64,000 nt of DNA. It comes from Buxus sempervirens. Lineage: Eukaryota; Streptophyta; Magnoliopsida; Buxales; Buxaceae. Location: the NCBI GenBank assembly GCA_947561395.2, contig OX387185.1, positions 39,690,602-39,754,601 on the forward strand, given 5' to 3'. The translations under genes and the position numbers were made by a program. This document shows positions 45,896 through 57,742 of the stretch, piece by piece. Below the pieces are notes generated by a model that saw nothing but the letters and a program-made list of their open reading frames with translations, made no database searches and was not told the DNA's origin. How positions within the stretch are numbered: position 1 is the stretch's first letter; every line of letters begins with the position of its first letter.

Positions 45896-48417
45896 TGTGA
45901 GACATGGAAAAATCACCTACGTGATCTCTTGATTGTCACACGGGATTCACAAAATTTGTTGGAGTCTCCACCATTCAAATTAAGGCGTGAATGGACACCA
46001 AAGTGAGCTTAAAAAGTGAAAATAGAGCTAAAAGTAGCTCTACTTTATGGTTTAATCCAGAGATTAGGCAAAGGGGATAAGTTATGAGTAGGGGAAGGTG
46101 TTAAGCACTCCTACTCATTCATACAAGATGGTTGTCATATGCTATTCATGTTTGAAAATTGCTTGTATAAAAAGAATCACTTAAAAAGCAAGTAAAGTAA
46201 ACAAATAAACGTGTGATTCCTCCATATGAGTAGTTCAATAGATTCTGGACTCTCTCTCTCTCTATGGATATATCACATTTAGGATTTTATGATCAAGTAA
46301 AAAATCAAGGTAAAACTTGAAGAAAAGCGAACTAAAACAAATCTGGAAAAATCAACTCAAGATTAAACCATTTAAACTTGGAAAACTCAACCAACCATAA
46401 ATTTTTCCAATCAAACTCAAATTGATTGAAACCAAAGCTATTTGAAAGCTTATATGAAGTAAAAGACTCAGTGAAAATTTCAATTAAATCCAACTGAAAT
46501 CAAAGAAAATACACTTGTTCAAAGTTGCTGTTGTAAAACAGTGAAAGTGGTCAATAGCCAACTTTTAAAGCCTATTCATGGAGATTGGCTCCATATAAAT
46601 CTTTAAAAATTTGTGTGAATGAAGTGTAAGGTGCCATATTTCGAAGGAATAGGCCTCACTCGAAATTTCATCCATTTGTAGCTTGTATGCACTCTCAAAC
46701 ATGGTCAATCAAGCACACAGAGCTCAAATTAAAATGAAAACTTTTGAAACCAATTGGATTTGAAAGTAGACTCATAAATTGAAATCACTCAAACCAGAGT
46801 TAAAATAAGCCTTTGATGCTCAATCAAAGCGATAAGTTCAGCAATCTGATCTTATCTGACTTATCAACTTTAATCAAATGGTTTGAAAAATTAGCTTCAT
46901 ATAAACTGCTCAAATTTTACAGGAATAAACTGGACTCCTTCACCTTTCATATGTTTCTGGAATCACTCAAAAATTCATCCATATGATGAGGTTATGCATG
47001 ATCCAAGATAGGGTACAGGTTCTGTCCAGATTTGTAAAATTGAGTGAAAATCAAGACAAAACTAAGTGTGTGAGTGCGTGATCAATATGATTTGAATTGA
47101 AATCACTTAAAATGAGTTGAAAAGCATCTAGAAACATTTAGGGTAAGGATTTGGCTCAGATCTCTCATTATTTGGAGAGGAAGAGCCAAATCTATCCGAA
47201 TTGGTGCAAAATGACAAAATAAGGGAGATTAGACCATGAGGTCTTCTCTAGAAGATTAAAACCATTTGAAATTAACTCACAAAGTCCTAAGAAGTTGCTC
47301 TAAGGCTTCTGATTTCAGATCTACCATATTGAGCATAGTAGATCTAAGATCTATGCCTATTTTGACAAGATTCAAGTGATGTATGTGTGATTGTATACGA
47401 AATCAGATTTTAGGAGAGAATCGAGATCTAATGCTATAGAGAGCATAGATCTATGTAATTCTTCCAGATTTAAAACAAGATCGTATGCAAATAGCAAGCA
47501 CACATGAATTCAACACAAATCATACAAGTATTTCATCACAAATGGTTCTAAACCTAAGGATCCATTCCAATACTTGTTTCCCATAGCTCTCTCTTCACGT
47601 TTTACAGCTAGATAGGATGCTTAAAGTACTTTGAACATGGTTTTGGGGTTTCAAACACAGAGAAGGCCTTATCTACAGAAAGGTAGAAGGAGGGAGTGTG
47701 CTTGAATTGAAATAAAAGAGGAGAAAGGCTTAGAAGCTTACCTTGGTTGCTTGAGTGGAGAGTTGCGTAGAGTTTCCCTTCTTCTTCAAGAGCTCTCAAT
47801 CTTCAGCTTATCAGCTATTTGCAATAGGAGAGGCCCTTTATTTATAGGTAAGACCAAGGGTATGCCAAAATACCCTTCTAGATTCTTTTAATTCAAACCT
47901 AAGGCATGAATTGAAGTAAATCTATAAGTTTTGGAGGGCAAATAAGGTAGATCAAGACTCCCAGAGAGAGGTACGAAGCGTAAATAAGGCTCAGATCTCA
48001 GGCCTGTGTGAAATTGAACAAAATAACCGTATCCGTATATGTCATATGGTTTTGTCCAAACCGTATGATATATATGGACATGACAAATATAATTGAAATC
48101 CGCACAATAGCTACAGATGAAATTCTGTTACGTACCTATGTGCGTTGCCAACGTGGCGTAACAGCCAAAAGCTTTTGGTTGACACTTGGCAGCCACTTGC
48201 ACGCATGAGAAAAGCATGAATTTGCCCGTGTCTCAAATTTGGGTGCTTCCGTATACTATATACAGACAGAACAAAAGTAGAGAAATTCATATAATAAATA
48301 CGGGCAGAACATGTTTTGCGGATTTTGAGGCTTTGACACATGTCAAAACTCAATTAAAATATTTTAAATGTACTTTTATTATTTTCTCACGTTTTAGTGC
48401 AATTTAGGGTGTCTACA
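45896..48417 (-). mobile_element. Solo LTR of family C (2522 bp)
   Basis: Minus-strand ends TGTAGACACC and GTCTCACA, as in element A. Flanked by perfect 5-bp duplications ACCGT at 45891-45895 and 48418-48422, with no gag, pol, PBS or PPT next to either end. TATA-like TATAAATAAAG on the minus strand near 47838-47846. Related to C' over its whole length and to A mainly at the ends and the GGGGAAGGTGTTA block. Confidence 0.92.
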
Positions 48418-48654
48418 ACCGTAAATAATTGATGCATTCTACTTAAAAATATACTTGACGTATATTGTAATGGTTAAGCAATAATCGGGTCGGTTCAAGT
48501 TGAATCTGTTTATTGGTGGGTTAGGAAAACCCAAAACCAAACCCAACTTGCCAATAATTGGGTTCAACCCACCAACCCAATTAAAAAATTTTTATTTTTT
48601 AATTATAAAAAAAAATACACCAATAGAAAATAACGTGAATTAGTGATACAATTT

Positions 48655-48915
48655 AGGGTTAAACGGGTCATTATCCAGTTAAATGGGCTGTTATCAAGTT
48701 AAACGGGTTATTATCAGATTAAATGGATCTAAGCGGGTCATTATTGGGTTAAACGAGTCATTATCAGGTTAAACGGGCCATTATTGTGTTAAACGGGTCA
48801 TTATCGAGTTAAATATATCATTATCGAGTCAAAAGCGGGTCATTATCGGGTTAAACGGGTCATTATCGTGTTAAATAGGTCATCATCGGGTTAAATAGAT
48901 CATTATCAGGTTAGA
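48655..48915 (+). repeat. 20-bp minisatellite, about 13 copies
   Basis: The unit is TTAAACGGGTCATTATCGGG, with substitutions and a few irregular spacers. Flanked by AT-rich text with repeated AACCCAA/TTGGGTT phrases on both sides (48480-48600, 48930-49030), as in some non-autonomous transposons. Confidence 0.85.
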
Positions 48916-49262
48916 TTCTAGTTGACCTGAACACGAATGGGTTACTAAATCCTCAACTTGAAGCCAACCTAACTATTACACGGGTCAACCCAAACCCGTT
49001 TATTTAGGTTGGATTGGATATGATGGGTCAAGTTTTTCTCGGTCTAGTTTTGTGTCGAGGGTTTTAGAAGCAAGAAAGTAAATTTATAGTTAAAGTGAGA
49101 AGCAACATTTCTATGCTTCTTTTGAAAAACAATGAAATTGTTTTTTTTCTTCTTATAAATTGTTTCATGTGTGCATAACCAAACAACACTTTTACTTTCG
49201 AAAGCAATTTTTTGTTTTCAAAAGCAAAAAAGCACTTTTGAAAGCCATTACCAAACGGTACC

Positions 49263-51183
49263 TTAATGTTTACAAACGATTTATTTAAAAAATGCCGCCG
49301 ACAAACTTGTTAAGCATTTTGTTTGTTACGGTGGTCTTCAAAAAAAAATTTTGTTTGTTACGGTACTTTTTAACGAGGTTAAGAAAAGAAGTGTCTTTTG
49401 AGGGCATGTACGGAAGACTCCTTCCGCGAATAGTAAAGTTGGAGCATAAGTGATTTTCCTTCTACTTTGCCTTTGATGCTTGCTCAACGGAGCAACCCCA
49501 TCATCGATTAGAGAAATAATCCTCCCAAAAGACCCAATCGGTTGTACACAGTTTAGTACCTGCAACTTTGTTCACCTCCTCCACCTAGTTCCTTCAGTCG
49601 ATACTCTAATGTGTACGTCTGTTTTGATTTTCGTGGATTATACTCCTATATGTACTGTTGTTTTGATTTGCATGGATAATCTCAGTGATTTGTTACATGC
49701 TGATGTTATTACTGAGATATGTATGCTGTTTTTCTTCTTCTTGCTCGTTTTTACATGATATGGGATGTTGATTTAAATGTTCTCTGTTTCTTTATATCGA
49801 TTTTCATCGTGCTGCTGGCTTCTATGTCGTATAGGTTTTTATTGGGGCTTTAGTTGTCCTCCTCTTAAATCAAGTTGTTAGATGTTCCTCATATGTTTCG
49901 TGCTTCATTTTCATTTTATACTTTTCATCTAAAATGGGAACAATAATACCAGATATCGTATGAGGAGTGTTACCTACTGTTTTCATTATGTTTTATTCAT
50001 TGAATTCAGGTTGAATGGGTTGTGGTCCTCTAAATGGTTTTTATGCTGTTAATTTTGGTTAATTTGGCCTCTTAACTGAAATGTTTCTGGATTTTCATGC
50101 TTCTGGGTTATGTTTTGCAAGAATATTTAGTCACTATGTCTTAGGTATCCTCTGCTTTTGGTTTAGATTGGAATAGATTAGCCCTTAGGATTTGTGTGTT
50201 GTTGATTTCTTCTTCTTCTTTAATGGATTGTTACACTTGTATTATTATATGCTCTTGCTGTTGGATTTTGGTTTTTATGAATGTTTAATCAGATTTTCTT
50301 CTGAATTTTCTCAAAATTTTCTTATTTTACTCAAATTTATCAACTGTGAATTGTTTAAAAATATATTTGCTTATTTTACCATTAATTGGATTGATCTGCT
50401 AGAGTTATATATCTTCAATATATATATTAATCTGAAACCTTTGGGACTTTTTTATAAGAGTATGTGGAAAGGGTTTTGGTACCCTAATGAGTTAATCCTA
50501 GTGACTAGAAATCACTAGAAGGAATAAGGCTGAAATTGATGCGGGTGATGATAATTTTAATCCATGAGGCTAGTGAGAATGTTGGTGTTGGTTGCTTTAC
50601 AATTCTCCCCTTTCTCATTATTAGTTGGATACTGTCTTGGGTTTGAGTCATATAAGTTGATATAGATGAGGAAAAATGAGCCTTGTGGGCTGGAAGACTC
50701 TAAACCCATGATACACACAAGGGAATTTTGTGATGGTCTTATTCCTGCTGATCAAAAAATGAGATCTAGGGGCTATTGATTGTAGCCATAAGTTGGGTCA
50801 TTATAGCGGTGTGCCCGACTGTAAGACTGGGTAGATTTGACAGGAGAGCTAAACATCAGAAAACTATGATTATAACGAGATCACTTCATATAAGATTTAT
50901 GAGAGTATTTGTTGTGTAATTTTATTTGGTAACTTGCATGTATCTAATGTTTTGGAGTAGGTTTTATTGGTTACTTAATTATCGTATCCATGAATATGTT
51001 ACATGAATTTCATATGGAGTTTAATAACTCTTACTTGGTTATTGCTCACTCCTGTTATTCATCATTTCAGTAGTTAAGCAAAAGTGAAGGACCTTTGAGC
51101 AATGGATAGTATGTATGTTAGGGCAGTTTATTTAGTTCTTCTGTGAGGTATTGGAATGCTATTTTATTTTGCTTGTACAGGCA
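49263..51183. other. No gene recognised
   Basis: Short frames only, none conserved. A ~20-bp direct repeat around TTTGTTTGTTACGGT occurs at about 49320 and 49352. T-rich intron-like or UTR-like DNA fills 49800-50500. I see no transposon ends until 51184. Confidence 0.4.
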
Positions 51184-51547
51184 TAGGGATGGCAATAGGG
51201 CGGGTTTAGGGTGGGTTTTGGTGTACACGAACCTGGCCCTATAGGAGTTTAGCCAATACCAAACCCTAACCCACCCATATTGGGTCGGTAACGGGGCGGG
51301 TCAGAGTTGACCTGGTTGAAATTTTAAATACACAAAAGGAGCTTTTTAGATAGAATATATATATATTAACAAAATATGTATTTTTTATATGTGATATATA
51401 TGAAATTAATATTTAAAACATATAAAAAAGATATTGTAATATATGAAGATTGGGTTCGGGCAATGTTTGCCACTGAAATTTCGTGGTTGGCCCCCAAGTG
51501 GGACAAAATAGGGTTGAAAACATAACTTCCTTTTTTTCACTGGCTTG

Positions 51548-51881
51548 TTGGAGAAATGCTGTGAAACAGCTCAATAAATGGGTGATTTTTACATAAAATG
51601 CTCAAATCGTGTGAAATTTAGTCAAATTTGGTTGAAATTTCATACGAAGAGCTTTATTCTTCCCCTATTTGGACAAATTTTTTACATTTATTGCTTAAAA
51701 TTACTTATTTATCCCAAGAAACCAGGTGATTTTAAGCAAGAAATGTTTCAAATTTTTGTTCAAATAGGGAGAAAGAGCTCTTTATATGAAAATTTTGCCT
51801 AAATTGGGTTAAATTTCACACAATTTGAGCATTTTAAGACAAAATCACCCATTTTTGGGCTATTTCACTGCATTTCGCCAA
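51548..51881. repeat. Long imperfect inverted repeat (arms about 165 bp)
   Basis: The left arm from TTGGAGAAATGCTGTG through AAATGGGTGATTTTTACATA and CTCAAATCGTGTGAAATTTA mirrors the right arm, read backwards from CGCCAA through AAATCACCCATTT and CTCAAATTGTGTGAAATTTA. The arms meet near 51715 without a loop of note. If transcribed it would form a long hairpin RNA. Confidence 0.8.
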
Positions 51882-52083
51882 CTTTTCGATGGCAAGCTGC
51901 TGCTTTTCGTCAGTATCTCGCAACTTTTTGCTAAATTTCGCCAAAACGTGTTCTTTCCCCATTCCGGTGAAACTTTGGCAACAAGCGGCACCAAAACAGT
52001 GAACCTTGGGTTCGGGGCGAGGTCAGGGTGGGTTGGGTTGAACCCGAAGCCACGTGTAACCCGATTTTAGCCATACCAAACCC

Positions 52084-52632
52084 TAGGGTTACTTATTGTG
52101 CTGGGCCGGCCCATCACCTATTAACGGGCCGTGCCTTGTCTAGGGTATTGGGCACTAGGCCCATCAAGGCACGATGGCCCGGCAGACTGTGGCTTGTGAA
52201 GCATGCGGGCGGCATAGCATGCTCCCACGAGCTTGCATTAAAAATAATGGGGTTTTTTTTTTGTCTTTTTTGAGGTTTTTTTACCTCTTTTTTTTTACAA
52301 ATTTGGGGAAAATTGTATCCCAATATATGTAAAAAATATGTGAATAATAAATATTTTTTTTGAATTTTCTGTATTTTTATTTATTTATTTCCTTTTTTTT
52401 TCTATTTTTCTGAAATTTTTAATGCATTCATTATGCAACCCATGGGTAGTTGCTAGCCTGCGTGGCACGACCTAACCCGGCCTGGCCCAGCCTTAGCCGT
52501 GCCTGGGGTATTGGGTTACGGGTCACGCATGGCACAGCCCTTCTCCCAGGTGGGTTGTGCCGTGCCCAGCCCATGGCCCGCCAGGCACGGGCTACACGTG
52601 CCTGTGTCGGGCCGGCCCGTTAAGCAACCCTA
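52084..52632. mobile_element. Nested hAT-like MITE (549 bp) with perfect 8-bp TSD
   Basis: Ends TAGGGTTACTTATTG and, reversed, TAGGGTTGCTTAACGGG, with GGGCCGGCCC near both ends. Identical 8-bp duplications CCAAACCC at 52076-52083 and 52633-52640. It landed inside the element at 51184-52695. Confidence 0.85.
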
Positions 52633-52703
52633 CCAAACCCTAACCATTAGGGATGGGGCGTGTTACCCATTTAACCCGCCCCATTGTCATCCTTATATAG
52701 GCA

Positions 52704-54235
52704 ATAGGGACCCAAATACTTGAGATAAATTTGGTTTATATATTCTATTTTATTATTTGAATTTTGTTTTAATTTTGGTAATTAAAATGAATTTTTGGGC
52801 TCACTTGATATTGATGAATGAACTGATTCATGTGGTAATCTATTAGTCAAGCTTCAGTGTCCAAAAGGAGCATTTAATATTGCTGAATTGTGAGTTGGGG
52901 TGTGACAAACCTAAGAGCAAGCTATTTGATCTGTTGCTAATTCTTGCTAATTCAAAAAGGTTTCACTCCCAAATGAACAAAAGATGATTAATTTGGGTGG
53001 GAAGGAGCCCAACCGGTTGGCCCATCTTGGTTCCAAAAAGTCTGAAGCAAGAGATAGGGAGAGAGACCTGATGCACTTAAAATGCATCATGTTTGTCCTG
53101 CATGGCTGCATCATTCCGATGCATTTTGTTCCAGCAATTTTTGTATACAAATAATGCACTGGGGTGTCAACTTGTACCAACTAGGGCTGGGAATGAGTTG
53201 TATCGGTTGGTCGGTACAACTCATTATTGGCCTAGTTCTCAAACCGTGATGTGCTCACATAATTTATCTTTTCTTCCTGACTTACGAATTCTCTATAAAT
53301 ATGGAACTCTTATGAATCATGATAGTCAAAAAAGTGTAATGCTTTTCTATGGATGTAAATTTTTGATTTATTATTATTCTAACACTTTTTACTATTTGTC
53401 CTACGTCAAAGTATATTTCTAAAATGTAGATATAAATAAATCTTTCAATTACTATTATTTAAGGTAATGAATTTATGATCTTTTAATTCAAATGAACTAG
53501 AACATTTCTGAAAAAAATATATATATATTATATCAATTGAACTAGTTCCTGACAAGTTTTCTACGTTGCTCATGCTAGTCAGCTTAATGGGATGATAGAG
53601 TATGCTGTTGCAGTGATCCTTCTTATTATTATTATTTTTTTTTTATGAATAATGAAGTATATGTTATAAGTAAAGAGTAGAAGAAAACAATCAATACAAG
53701 TGGGCCCATGAGGAATGGGAACACTAAAAGCCCTTCAAGGCTACAACTACTCAATAGATGAGATGCAACACCTATGCCAATCCCTAACAATCTCAGATAT
53801 GCCCAATCCATTGAACTCTGGTCGGACTGATGCCAAAGAGGCAATCGCCACCATGAACTTAGATTTCAGTGATCCTTCTTGTATCATAACATTCTTAACT
53901 CACCATAGTTTAAGTTTGATTTATGCTTTTAACTGTTTGATTTTAACATTACTTCACCGCTCATCAAAAGAAAGTCTAAACTGATGTTTTGGATGCTATT
54001 AGGTATGTGACAAATCTTTCATTTAATATATAGGAGTAGATGGAACCTGCCGGATTTCATGGTCGTCTCATTCTTCTGTAACAGAGTCTCATATAGAAAA
54101 AATTTCCTTGTTGGAAAAAGCCAACCTTTCAATCTCTTATAACAAAAATTTTTTTTTCTCATAAACTAATTTTAATACTGAAAATGTCAGCATTTTCAAC
54201 CGGCATCCTAAGGCCAATCACGAGAAACTGTAAAC
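52704..54235. other. Intergenic DNA upstream of the aldo-keto reductase gene
   Basis: No conserved frame. The last ~200 bp before the ATG at 54236 probably contain the promoter and 5' UTR, but no convincing TATA box at a usual distance was identified. Confidence 0.4.
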
Positions 54236-56713
54236 ATGGAAGGAGAAACAATCCCGGAAGTTATACTGAACTCTGGAAGGAAGATGCCATTGATAGGCAT
54301 GGGAACAGTGGTTAGTCCCCTCCCTCCACCAGACCTTCTCAATGCTTCCTTGATCAATGCCATTAACGTTGGTTACCGGCACTTTGACACTGCTTCCTTA
54401 TATGGGACGGAAGAGGCCCTTGGCCAAGCTATAGTCGATGCTCTCCAACTAGGCCTGATCAAGGCGCGGGACAATGTTTTTATCACTTCTAAGTTATGGT
54501 GCACTGAGGCAGATGGTGATCTTGTCCTCCCTGCGCTCAACAGCTCACTCCAGTTATGATAATTCTTTACTATAAACCTTCTACTCTTTGATGTTTATAG
54601 ACATACAGAATTTTCTGATGTTGCTGTTATTCTTGTTATAGGAAGCTCAGGCTTGCTTATGTAGATCTTTACCTAATACACTACCCTGTGAGGTTGAAAC
54701 AAGGAGTTGGGTATAATTTTACGGAGGATGACATACTTCCCTTTAATATGAAGGGGACATGGGAAGCCATGGAGGATTGTTGTAGACTGGGCTTAACCAA
54801 GTCTATAGGTGTAAGCAACTTCAGTTGCCAGAAGCTCACCAAACTTCTTGCAAATGCGTCCATCCCTCCTGCTGTGAATCAGGTATGTAGTCCAAATAGC
54901 TTTTGTGGTGATCTAATAAGCAAATAATGACTGATGATGAAGATGATGATGGTGCCATGAATAAAATTGATTCAGGTGGAATTGAATCCTGGATGGCAGC
55001 AGAGAAAGATGAGGGAATTCTGCAAAGAGAATGGGATTCATGTAAGTGCTTGGTCTCCTCTTGGTGCATATGGAGCTTCATGGGGTTCCAATGCAGTCAT
55101 GGAGAATCCAATCCTCAAAGATATAGCCACGGCCAAGGGGAAGAGCATTGCACAGGTAACACACATGCATATTAATTCTAAATTGGTCACAATTGGGACT
55201 AAATCATCTTTTTTTTTCCTCATAATGGTTAATGAGGATATATATTAAAACAGAGAGAAAATACAAGGGTGTATAATAGGCAGGAAACCTGAACATACTG
55301 ATTTAAAAAAAAAAAAAAGAAAAAAACTACAGAAGAACAAAACTTAAATGAACAGCGAAAACTACTCAATAACCAGAATATCTTTGATTGATGCCCCCCA
55401 TAAAAAGTCTCCCTAAAAACCCCATATTTAGATAGCCTGTCAGCCAATTCATTTGTAGATCTTAGCACTCAGTTGAACTGAGCAATTCAACCTGATTACC
55501 AAGTGAAAGGCCAGTCTAATGAAGCGTCTCAACTTCCACAAACCCACAGATAGACTGCCAATTAATCAGGAGCTAACCATTCCTTAAAACTCTAGAGAGC
55601 CTTTAGCCCAAGCAACTTCACTTGCCAGTATGGAACCAAAGACTGCCTCCATAGTTGTTTGCTTCTCTTAAAAAATAATGAAGTTCACTTCCTGTCTCCC
55701 ATACGTGCCAAAGAGTGGCATGGACGAGGATTTTGTACATGATTTTTCCCCTTTTACCAATCCCAATGTGACTCCATTGTTTGAAATCTCTAGCAATTTT
55801 TGGCTGGAGCAATATTTGGGGCATAACCCAAGGAGTCTGCACCCATGTTAATAGCCTCCACCAAATCCCACAGGCAAATCGACATTGCAGAAAAATGTGA
55901 TTTGGGGACTCCTCTTGGCATATACAAAGAAATCTGATATTGGGAGACAATACCAAGCCCGGCCTCTTCTTTTGAAGGTGGTATGATATGTTTATTTCGT
56001 AGAAGAAACATATCTAACAAAAGCCTTTTTGGGGGGAATGGCAAGTTTTCAAAGACAATGGTAGGAAAAAGTAACGGGAGGAGGTTGATAGGAATGGATG
56101 ATGAGAACATTTCAGAAGGGTTTGGGCACCAAACATGGTTATCTTGAGGTGCACATCACATAAGGAGTCAAAAAGAGATGCCAAATCAGAATTTCTAATA
56201 TGAGAAAGATTCCAAGACAACCTAGAAGACGACCATGAAAGAAAATCACTGAGAGAAGCATCAGGATTGCAAGCCAGACGGAAAAATACAAGGGAATTTT
56301 GATGACAAAACCATCTGTTCTCAACCATGATTTACATAGTTCATTCATGTAGAAGGGTCATCAGTGTTATTTTTGGAGTCACAATCTATCCCATGAGGTG
56401 GCTTGCTTAGGTTTGGTCGAAAGATATATTGATGAAATAATATCTCTCTTTAAGATAGATTGATGGAAACAAAATGTGTCTTTTGCAGGTATCGCTGAGG
56501 TGGATATATCAGCAAGGAGTGAGTGTGATTGTAAAGAGCTTCAACAAGGAAAGGATGAAAGAAAACCTTCAAATCTTTGATTGGGAGCTCAGTGAGGATG
56601 AGTTGCAGAAAATTAACCAGATTCCGCAATGCAGGAATAATCCAGGAAAAGAGTTTGTCTCTCCAAATGGACCTTATAAGACAGTAGAGGAACTTTGGGA
56701 TGGTGAAATGTAA
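54236..56713 (+). CDS. Aldo-keto reductase, AKR4 family (chalcone/codeinone reductase-like)
   Basis: Cytosolic NADPH-dependent reductase of aldehydes and ketones. Exons 54236-54552, 54642-54882, 54976-55155 and 56489-56713, all with GT-AG introns, encode 320 residues, the normal length. The catalytic tetrad is complete: D51 in GYRHFDTA, Y56 in SLYGTEE, K86 in FITSKLWC and H119 in LIHYPV. Further family blocks are [28 protein letters not shown], the [10 protein letters not shown] region, and the cofactor-binding [11 protein letters not shown]. The C-terminus [17 protein letters not shown] is typical of plant AKR4 enzymes annotated as 6'-deoxychalcone synthase, codeinone-reductase-like or related. 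The exact substrate cannot be told. Intron 1 starts CA/GTTATG, a weak but canonical donor. Intron 3 is long (1333 bp) because of a LINE fragment. No lesion in coding exons. Confidence 0.93.
55205..56350 (-). pseudogene. 5'-truncated LINE fragment in intron 3 of the aldo-keto reductase gene
   Basis: Minus-strand frames give, in order, [39 protein letters not shown], then across frame breaks [20 protein letters not shown] and [10 protein letters not shown]. This is the linker plus zinc-binding (zf-RVT-like) region at the end of plant LINE ORF2. The 3' side ends near a plus-strand T run at 55208-55217, which would be the poly(A) tail. Several frameshifts and stops. It is antisense to the host gene, and exon-intron signals around it are intact. 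Confidence 0.75.
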
Positions 56714-57419
56714 GATGCTCTCTCTTCTTTTTCCAGCTTGATCATATTGGTAACACAATCTCTTATTAGAAGAAAAATTGTGAAATAATTGGCAATTGAC
56801 AAAATAAAAATTGTCTTAATATGAGAATTCTCTTAATGGTAGTGGTGTTACTGCATTACCAAAGAAGAATTTCTCTGCACCAACATGTCTATAGCTTGAA
56901 TTTTATGTAGCTGTTCAAGCTAATGCAATGGTCTGCTTCCAACTGCTTTGCCCTCTTAGTCACCAGAATCTTAATTGGTCGTGGAGATTAGATACTGACG
57001 CTTAATTCTCTTTATCTCTTAGCCTAATCCCTCAAATCACTCCAATATCAACACTCCATATCACTTAATCAAATCAGCTACTGCCAATTTTAAAAATAGA
57101 GATGATATTAAGTAACCCAAAACTATAAGTGAAGATTATGAAGATACTAGCCACAATCTCAGAAGCGTCCCATCACTCGCCCTACAATGTCTCGATAGTA
57201 CCTTCTTTCACAGTTGGTTTTTCCGATGAAAATTCTAAACTAGTGCTACAGTTGATTTTCCTTCTAAAATTGAATGGAGGTTGATTTAATCTTCTATCTA
57301 ACCATTTAGGATTAATTCTAATCTTTTTTAGAAGGTTTGTTCACCCAAACGGCAACATAATTGGATCGAGTACGCTGTTACAGTCGAACAGAGCCGGGGG
57401 TCAGCATTTGCAAACATGC

Positions 57420-57540
57420 TAACATCCCATGCCAGTTTTGATATATAAAAAAGTTGAGGGTTTAAAATATAATATTCATGATAACATCCCATGCCAGTTT
57501 TGATATATAAAAAAGTTGAGGGTTTAAAATATAATATTCA
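57420..57540 (+). repeat. Tandem duplication, two copies of a 62-bp unit
   Basis: The segment from TAACATCCCATGCCAGTTTT to TATAATATTCA is present twice without visible differences, separated by a TGA linker. The identity implies a recent duplication or an assembly artefact. Confidence 0.9.
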
Positions 57541-57600
57541 ATTTTCACTTTTCCTGCTTTTTATTTTATTTTATTTTTTACTTTCATTTCAATTCCCCCT

Positions 57601-57742
57601 TTAGGCTTACCTACAGGAAACAATTTTCAGAAAATTATATATGTTACCTACAAACGGCTGAAAAGGCAAAAAAAGGGGAAAAATTTTTTCTTGAGATATT
57701 TTCAGCCAGAAATTATTTTCTGTTGAAACAAACACAGCCTAA
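57601..57742. mobile_element. MITE-like inverted repeat
   Basis: Left end TTAGGCTTACCTACAGGAAA and reversed right end TTAGGCTGTGTTTGTTTCAA, followed on both sides by CAGAAAAT-type sequence. No target duplication recognised. Confidence 0.45.

Larger units (their letters stand above)
45698..49262. mobile_element. hAT-type MITE split by a solo LTR
   Basis: The left end GGCTCCGTTTGGTAACG and the reversed right end GGTACCGTTTGGTAATGG are near-identical, and both arms carry GCTTTCAAAAGCAAGAAA-type sequence. The two arms (45698-45890 and about 49060-49262) are kept apart by solo LTR C and by the 20-bp minisatellite region. GGCCxxGTTTGG ends are common in plant hAT MITEs. No clear 8-bp duplication was found. 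Confidence 0.6.
51184..52695. mobile_element. hAT-like non-autonomous element (1512 bp)
   Basis: Ends TAGGGATGGCAATAGGGCGG and, reversed, TAAGGATGACAATGGGGCGG. Flanking 8-bp duplications TACAGGCA (51176-51183) and TATAGGCA (52696-52703) differ at one base, as expected for hAT transposition. No transposase. It holds the foldback at 51548-51881 and the nested element at 52084-52632. Confidence 0.8.

Noticed and set aside
54545..54560. Suspected broken splice donor (CAG/TT) in the aldo-keto reductase
   Set aside because: Shifting the junction by one base gives CA/GTTATG, a GT donor that keeps the frame with the GAAG acceptor side.
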